From assembly GCA_937901335.1 (NCBI GenBank), contig CALCHC010000098.1:1-25216 (forward strand): a stretch of DNA of 25,216 bases, given 5' to 3'. Below are positions 21,261 to 25,216 of the stretch, one piece after another. The DNA is from an uncultured Phascolarctobacterium sp. Lineage in GTDB: Bacteria > Bacillota > Negativicutes > Acidaminococcales > Acidaminococcaceae. The translations under genes and the position numbers were made by a program. The first letter of the stretch is position 1; each line of letters opens with the position of its first letter. Below the pieces are notes generated by a model. That model was not told the DNA's origin. It saw only the letters and a program-made list of their open reading frames with translations, and made no database searches.

Positions 21261-23564
21261 TTAGAGGACTTCTTCCTTAATCAAGGTGTTCATCATTTTT
21301 TGCTTGCCTAAAATCCAGAGCAAGTCACCTTTTTCGAAGGTAAGGGACACGTTAGGATTAGTAATGGTGTAAGCGCCACGTTCCAAACCAATTACAAGAG
21401 CACTCCAGTTTTCACGGATGTTAGCAGCCTTAATGGACTTGCCAAGAAGTTTGGAATGTTTGTCGATGGTGATTGCCAGGGAGAGGAAGCGCAGTTCAGG
21501 TTCTTCATCATGGTCATGAAGCATAAATTCACGCAAGCTAATGGGTTTAGCAACTTGTTCTAAATCTAGCTTCTTGCCTTCAATGGCAGCGGTGAGCATT
21601 TTACATTGCTCCTTAGTGCCAATTACCAGAATAGAAGAATCTGCTTCCAGTACGTGTTCAGCACCGGGCATATCAACTACTTTGTTAGGACTTGCAACTT
21701 GCAAAATATTGCAGCCGTAATTGGAACGGAAGTTGGTTTGCAACAAAGTTTTGCCAATGAAGCTGGAGCCTTTAGAAACTTTGTAGCGAGCAAGCTGTAA
21801 TTCTTCGTCAAACCAAGATTCGGAAGCACCATGTTCTTTACGGAGAGTTTCTCTGTGCTTACGCATGTGCTTCTCGTTAAGGTTTACCAAGAAGCGAGAT
21901 TCGATGCGCAAGTATTCGCTCAGGAGCCAATCAGAGGAGTAGATGAAGTAGCAAGCACCTGCAACTGCTACGAGAGCAATAATTTTGGGCAATCCTGCCA
22001 AGCTGTGGAAGACGTACATCAAGAAGCCTGCAGCAGTTAAAAGCTTTAAGCCAATTAAAATTATCAAGGGCAAGTGATTGGAACGTTTTTTGAACCACAG
22101 GATGGAGAAAAGCTCTTCGTTACCGGTGCGGCTGGTAAGAATTGCACGTAAGATGGGGGACATTGCCAAAAGGGTAAGTGCGCCACCAATCAAATTGCTG
22201 TAAGGTAAATTCAGTGAATCGCTTAAATAGGGGAGCAGGTAATATTTGCTGCCCATAGCGATTGCAAAAAGCAAGGTCAGGAAGATGAACATTCTGGTGA
22301 AGTAAGCTTGGAGCAAAGCACTCCAGTCGCTGTCGCCAGCTTCGTCATCTTCGTCGGTGTAACGGTCAAGCCATTGCAAAACTTTTGCCGGCAAAAGCTT
22401 GGTTACAACTTTGTAGGCAGGATCTGCTGCCATAATGAAGAAAGGAGTAGTAAAGGTTGTTACTACGGAAACTGCTACGATGATGGGATAGAGGAAGTCG
22501 CTGATTACGCCCAAGCTCATACCCAAAGAAGCAATGATGAAGGAGAATTCGCCGATTTGCGCCAAGCTGAAACCGCAGTGCATGGAGATGTTGAGGTTTT
22601 GACCTGCAGCCAACACGCCGCCGGTGGAGAAGATAAGCTTGCCAATAATGGTAACTGCTACGAGAACGAGAATGGGGAACCAGTATTGCAAGAGCAGGGA
22701 CGGGTCAACCAGCATACCAACAGATACGAAGAACACTGCGCCGAACAAGTCTTTAACAGGTTTTACAAGATGCTCGATGTGTTCAGCGTTGGGAGCTTCT
22801 GCAATCAAAGAACCCATAATGAAAGCACCGAGTGCAGCAGAGAAGCCCATATGAGTAGCAAGTACTACCATGCCCAAGCACAAACCGATGGAAGCAACGA
22901 TTAAGGTTTCGTCGTTCATTAAGTCTTTAGCTTTTTTGAAGAAAGTGGGGATGAGGTACATACCCATTACGAACCAAAGAGTGAGGAAGAAACCCAAACG
23001 GCCTACGCCCATAGCAAGCTCCATAGTGGAAATGCCCGCTGCCGCCAAGGTGGAAAGCATTACCATCATGATAATGCCTGCAATATCTTCAACAATCAAA
23101 ACGCCAAAAACCATTTCGGTAAAGCGTTTACCTTTCAGTTTTAAATCTTCAAAGGCTTTGATGATGATGGTAGTGGAGCTCATTGCCAACATACCACCTA
23201 AGAAGATGCTGTCCATATGGCTCCAGCCTAAAAGGGTACCACAAACGTAACCGAAGCCAAGCATGCCGCCAATTTCTACAGCAGTGGCGATGAAGGCAGT
23301 GTTGCCTACGCTTTTGAGCTTGTAGAAACTGAACTCCAAGCCTAATGCAAATAATAAGAAGATAACGCCGATTTCAGACCAAACTTGAATATTTGCTGCA
23401 TCAGAAACTGTCGGGAAGAAAGAAAAATGCGGACCAGTGATAAAGCCTGCGATGATGTAGCCTAAAACGAGAGGCTGGTTTAATTTTTTGAAAAGAATTG
23501 TCGTTACGCCTGCGACTAAAAGAATCATCGCCAGGTCCACGATAATTTGCGGTAAATGTGCCAT
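21261..23564 (-). CDS. CPA2-family cation/proton antiporter with two TrkA-C domains
   Basis: A 767-residue protein with an AAAGGAG site upstream of its ATG. Residues 1-390 form the Na+/H+ exchanger core: FLLFALGLEFSF (about 71-82), LAMSSTTIIIK (about 127-137), an intramembrane acidic site in GVLIVEDIAGIIMM (about 153-166), and GAFIMGSLIAE. A second membrane block (about 425-550) has roughly five more helices not present in short KefB proteins. The cytoplasmic tail holds two TrkA-C-like modules: about 590-660 (VSKGSSFIGKTLLQTNFR) and about 690-765 (DKHSKLLGKSIKAANIRENW), the usual ligand-sensing folds. No TrkA-N (NAD-binding) domain is seen, unlike KefB/KefC. It likely exchanges K+ or Na+ for H+, in pH or potassium homeostasis; the ion is not determined by sequence. 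Confidence 0.9.
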   Translation of the reverse strand: MAHLPQIIVDLAMILLVAGVTTILFKKLNQPLVLGYIIAGFITGPHFSFFPTVSDAANIQVWSEIGVIFLLFALGLEFSFYKLKSVGNTAFIATAVEIGGMLGFGYVCGTLLGWSHMDSIFLGGMLAMSSTTIIIKAFEDLKLKGKRFTEMVFGVLIVEDIAGIIMMVMLSTLAAAGISTMELAMGVGRLGFFLTLWFVMGMYLIPTFFKKAKDLMNDETLIVASIGLCLGMVVLATHMGFSAALGAFIMGSLIAEAPNAEHIEHLVKPVKDLFGAVFFVSVGMLVDPSLLLQYWFPILVLVAVTIIGKLIFSTGGVLAAGQNLNISMHCGFSLAQIGEFSFIIASLGMSLGVISDFLYPIIVAVSVVTTFTTPFFIMAADPAYKVVTKLLPAKVLQWLDRYTDEDDEAGDSDWSALLQAYFTRMFIFLTLLFAIAMGSKYYLLPYLSDSLNLPYSNLIGGALTLLAMSPILRAILTSRTGNEELFSILWFKKRSNHLPLIILIGLKLLTAAGFLMYVFHSLAGLPKIIALVAVAGACYFIYSSDWLLSEYLRIESRFLVNLNEKHMRKHRETLRKEHGASESWFDEELQLARYKVSKGSSFIGKTLLQTNFRSNYGCNILQVASPNKVVDMPGAEHVLEADSSILVIGTKEQCKMLTAAIEGKKLDLEQVAKPISLREFMLHDHDEEPELRFLSLAITIDKHSKLLGKSIKAANIRENWSALVIGLERGAYTITNPNVSLTFEKGDLLWILGKQKMMNTLIKEEVL

Positions 23565-23582
23565 TTAAGCTCTCCTTTAAGT

Positions 23583-23612
23583 AGAATAATGTTATGTAAT
23601 TGTACAAGACAA
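23583..23612 (-). promoter_or_regulatory. Possible promoter for the antiporter gene
   Basis: On the minus strand TTGTCT (23607-23612), an 18-base spacer and TATTCT (23583-23588) lie just upstream of the AAAGGAG ribosome site. It overlaps the divergent promoter candidate at 23606-23634. If real, its transcript has a very short leader. Confidence 0.4.
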
Positions 23613-23634
23613 AATTTGAAAAATGATGTATAAT
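23606..23634 (+). promoter_or_regulatory. Possible promoter for the aminotransferase-fold gene
   Basis: AAGACA (23606-23611), a 17-base spacer and a consensus TATAAT (23629-23634) lie about 83 bases before the ATG. The AT-rich leader also contains ATTGC...GCAAT, a short inverted repeat with a 10-base spacer near 23645-23665, a possible operator but too short to call. Confidence 0.45.
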
Positions 23635-23717
23635 ATTATAGCTTATTGCTATTATACAAGCAATGAACTTTACTACAAATATGTAAACTTATTTAAAAAT
23701 ATAACGGAGGATATCCC

Positions 23718-24584
23718 ATGAACGAAAATTTAGTTTTGATTAACGGCGAAATTATGCCGGAACAAGAAGCTTTCATCGAAGTAAACGACCGCGGTCATAA
23801 TTTTGGTGATGGCGTTTTTGAAATCGTACCTGTTTATAATGGTCGTGCTTTTGCACTGCTTCCCCATATGAACAACTTGTTTGAAAGCGTAATTCAAGCA
23901 AAAATTCCTGCAGTATATATGATTGAAGAATTTGTTGAATTCCATGAAGCTTTGATTCAAGCAACTGGTTTAACCGAATGCAACATCTATACCCAAATCA
24001 CCCGTGGTGCTGGTATGTACAGTCTCGCTTTCCCGGAACAATGCGTTCCCACCTTGAGCATGTTCGCTGTGCCCATCGACCGCGATGCTTTGGAAGCAAA
24101 ACGTGCTAAAGGCGTAAACGTAATCACCGAAGAAGATACTCGTTGGGAACGTTGCGACATCAACACCTTGAACCGTATGCCGGAAGCAATGGCTCGTCAA
24201 AAAGCTTTCGTTGGTAACGCTTTTGATGCACTTTTTGTTCGTGATGGCAAAATTACTGAAAGCACCGAATCCAGCTTTGTAATTTACAAAGACGGTATTC
24301 TCTGGACTCATCCGGAAGATAAACACATCCATAAAAATATTACCCGCCGTTTGTTGAAAGAACGTCTTGCTGTTGACCTTGGTCTCCAAGTTGTAGAACG
24401 TGCTTTTGATAAAGAATTCGCTTTGAAAGCAGACGAAGCTTTCCTCTGCGGTCCTCGTTGCGAATTTATGCCTGTTACCAAAATTGACCGTAGCTTTATC
24501 GGCGATAAACAACCGGGCGAAATCACTAAAAAACTGCAAGAAGCATACAAAGCTTTCGTTGCTAAGGAATGCCCTGTAAGATAA
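23718..24584 (+). CDS. Aminotransferase class IV fold protein (D-amino-acid transaminase-like) lacking the PLP lysine
   Basis: A 288-residue protein with ACGGAGG before the ATG. It aligns without gaps over long stretches, from memory, with Bacillus D-amino-acid aminotransferase: DRGHNFGDGVFEI (about 24-36), RWERCDINTLN (about 142-152), DGILWTHP, and ITRRLL. Yet key positions differ. The Schiff-base Lys of CDIKSLN is N149, the phosphate-binding Arg of HIDRL is N53, the RxH substrate carboxylate trap after TRG is Y-x-L, and the TEGSSSN and STTSE phosphate loops are TESTESS and GPRCE. E36 and the T-E pair are kept. The family normally swaps amino groups between D-amino acids and 2-oxo acids; this protein should not do so by the usual route. 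The reading frame is intact and strongly codon-biased, so it is not a decaying gene. An ECF-S-like gene follows at once. Confidence 0.88.
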   Translation: MNENLVLINGEIMPEQEAFIEVNDRGHNFGDGVFEIVPVYNGRAFALLPHMNNLFESVIQAKIPAVYMIEEFVEFHEALIQATGLTECNIYTQITRGAGMYSLAFPEQCVPTLSMFAVPIDRDALEAKRAKGVNVITEEDTRWERCDINTLNRMPEAMARQKAFVGNAFDALFVRDGKITESTESSFVIYKDGILWTHPEDKHIHKNITRRLLKERLAVDLGLQVVERAFDKEFALKADEAFLCGPRCEFMPVTKIDRSFIGDKQPGEITKKLQEAYKAFVAKECPVR

Positions 24585-24585
24585 A

Positions 24586-25089
24586 ATGAGCACTAAAAAA
24601 TTGGTACTGGGTGGATTATTAGTTGCTATTGCAGTAATTTTGCAAGCAAGTAGATTAATCTTACCCTTGCCGCCACTTTTAACTACCTTTATAATTGGCA
24701 CCTTAGTTAATATGATGATATTGCTGTGTGTAAGGCTTAATGGTTTTACTTCTGCAGTGATTCTTTCAATTTTGTTACCTATCTTTGCGTATGTACAAGG
24801 GCAGTTGGTTTTACCGATGCTCATCCCTGTGGTGGTATTGGGGAATATTCTCTTTACTTACTGCGTCAAGAGCTTTGAACAAGGTGTGCTTGCGTATCTT
24901 GTTCCGCCTGCGGTTAAGACTGTGAGTATGTGCGCAAGTGCTTACGTTGTAATTGCCTTTCTTGGAATTGAGAGCGTTGCCATGCAGAAAGGGATTCTTT
25001 TTGCTATGAGCGTACCGCAGCTGGTGACAGGTTTTACTGGCATTTTGTGTGCTAAGAAGATGGTAGAGGTTTTGAAAAAGAAGATTTGA
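24586..25089 (+). CDS. Small membrane protein, probably ECF-transporter S-component-like
   Basis: A 167-residue hydrophobic protein with about five helices and a basic N-terminus (MSTKKLVLGGLLVAIAVILQ) and C-terminus (KKMVEVLKKKI). Size, the Lys-rich start, and the helix pattern with a small-residue-rich first helix resemble substrate-binding S components of ECF vitamin/metal transporters, which recruit shared A, A' and T subunits. No ECF ATPase or T gene is in view, as is usual for solitary S components. The ATG lies one base after the upstream stop (TAA-A-ATG) without a good ribosome site, so translation is likely coupled to the aminotransferase-fold gene. Substrate unknown. A different small membrane family is possible. 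Confidence 0.62.
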   Translation: MSTKKLVLGGLLVAIAVILQASRLILPLPPLLTTFIIGTLVNMMILLCVRLNGFTSAVILSILLPIFAYVQGQLVLPMLIPVVVLGNILFTYCVKSFEQGVLAYLVPPAVKTVSMCASAYVVIAFLGIESVAMQKGILFAMSVPQLVTGFTGILCAKKMVEVLKKKI

Positions 25090-25095
25090 ATTTTT

Positions 25096-25126
25096 GGGAC
25101 TGCTTCGATTGAGGCAGTCCTTTTTG
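25096..25126 (+). terminator. Rho-independent terminator
   Basis: GGACTGCTTC pairs with GAGGCAGTCC (one G-T wobble) around a GATT loop, followed by a T-run. It closes the aminotransferase-fold / ECF-S-like pair. Confidence 0.87.
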
Positions 25127-25183
25127 TTTTGTGCAGTTGTTGCTACTCGTCACAATCGTTTCACTGGAAGCAGTAGGGCGGTT

Positions 25184-25216
25184 ATGGAAGTTTATATTTT
25201 AAATAGAGGATTTGAA
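25184..25216 (+). CDS. Possible start of a further gene, cut by the window edge
   Basis: An ATG at 25184 opens 11 codons (MEVYILNRGFE) to the end of the window, preceded by AGGGCGG that could be a weak ribosome site. The words resemble the N-terminus of some phage tail proteins, but 11 residues cannot establish this. The same frame is also open upstream without a start codon back to the terminator, so the true extent is unknown. Nothing else was seen between 25127 and 25183. Confidence 0.25.
   Translation, partial: MEVYILNRGFE

Noticed and set aside
23645..23665. ATTGC/GCAAT inverted repeat in the leader of the aminotransferase-fold gene as a riboswitch or operator
   Set aside because: A 5-bp repeat in AT-rich DNA is expected by chance, and no known riboswitch core was recognised in the 153-base gap.

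Overview
The window reads as a chromosomal segment of an anaerobic, low-to-moderate GC Bacillota, with a short stretch of accessory DNA at its left end. A PolC-type replicative polymerase, an rpmB gene divergent from recG, an [FeFe]-hydrogenase, a clostridial 2[4Fe-4S] ferredoxin and the order pyrH-frr-uppS-cdsA-dxr-rseP-ispG-proS-polC all fit Bacillota. I suspect Negativicutes (Acidaminococcaceae or Phascolarctobacterium-like), but that is inference from gene order and overall feel, not from a search.

Left block (1-1826, all minus strand): a DUF932-type phage/plasmid protein lacking its N-terminus, two small phage-like genes, and the start of a Cys-rich protein that runs off the edge. At about 1826 this block abuts the C-terminal half of a short-chain dehydrogenase on the plus strand, whose Rossmann half is missing. 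The two broken genes meet start to start on the 8-bp palindrome CTCATGAG. This is either an element boundary or deletion scar, or an assembly chimera.

Middle (2165-8165): a LysE-family exporter, a small zinc-ribbon protein of unknown role, rpmB divergent from recG, a TVP38/TMEM64 membrane protein, and an [FeFe]-hydrogenase with a C-terminal rubredoxin-like domain.

Long operon (8269-21192, plus strand): pyrH, frr, a one-PASTA-domain small protein, a ferredoxin, then (after a hairpin that may attenuate) uppS, cdsA, dxr, rseP, ispG, proS, an mgtC-like gene and polC. It joins nucleotide supply, ribosome recycling, MEP isoprenoid synthesis (dxr, ispG), use of isoprenoids for the cell wall lipid carrier (uppS), phospholipid synthesis (cdsA), envelope proteolysis (rseP), tRNA charging and replication. 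The ferredoxin could feed electrons to IspG. PolC lacks the DEDD proofreading exonuclease normally inserted in its PHP domain.

Right end (21213-25216): a convergent CPA2 cation/proton antiporter with C-terminal TrkA-C domains, then a divergent pair made of a D-amino-acid-aminotransferase-fold protein and a small ECF-S-like membrane protein. The aminotransferase-like protein has lost the PLP lysine, the phosphate-binding arginine and the substrate carboxylate trap, so it looks like a pseudoenzyme or a refunctionalised fold. This is the most unusual item in the window. No rRNA, tRNA, CRISPR array or IS element was recognised, and no gene-free stretch exceeds 300 bases.
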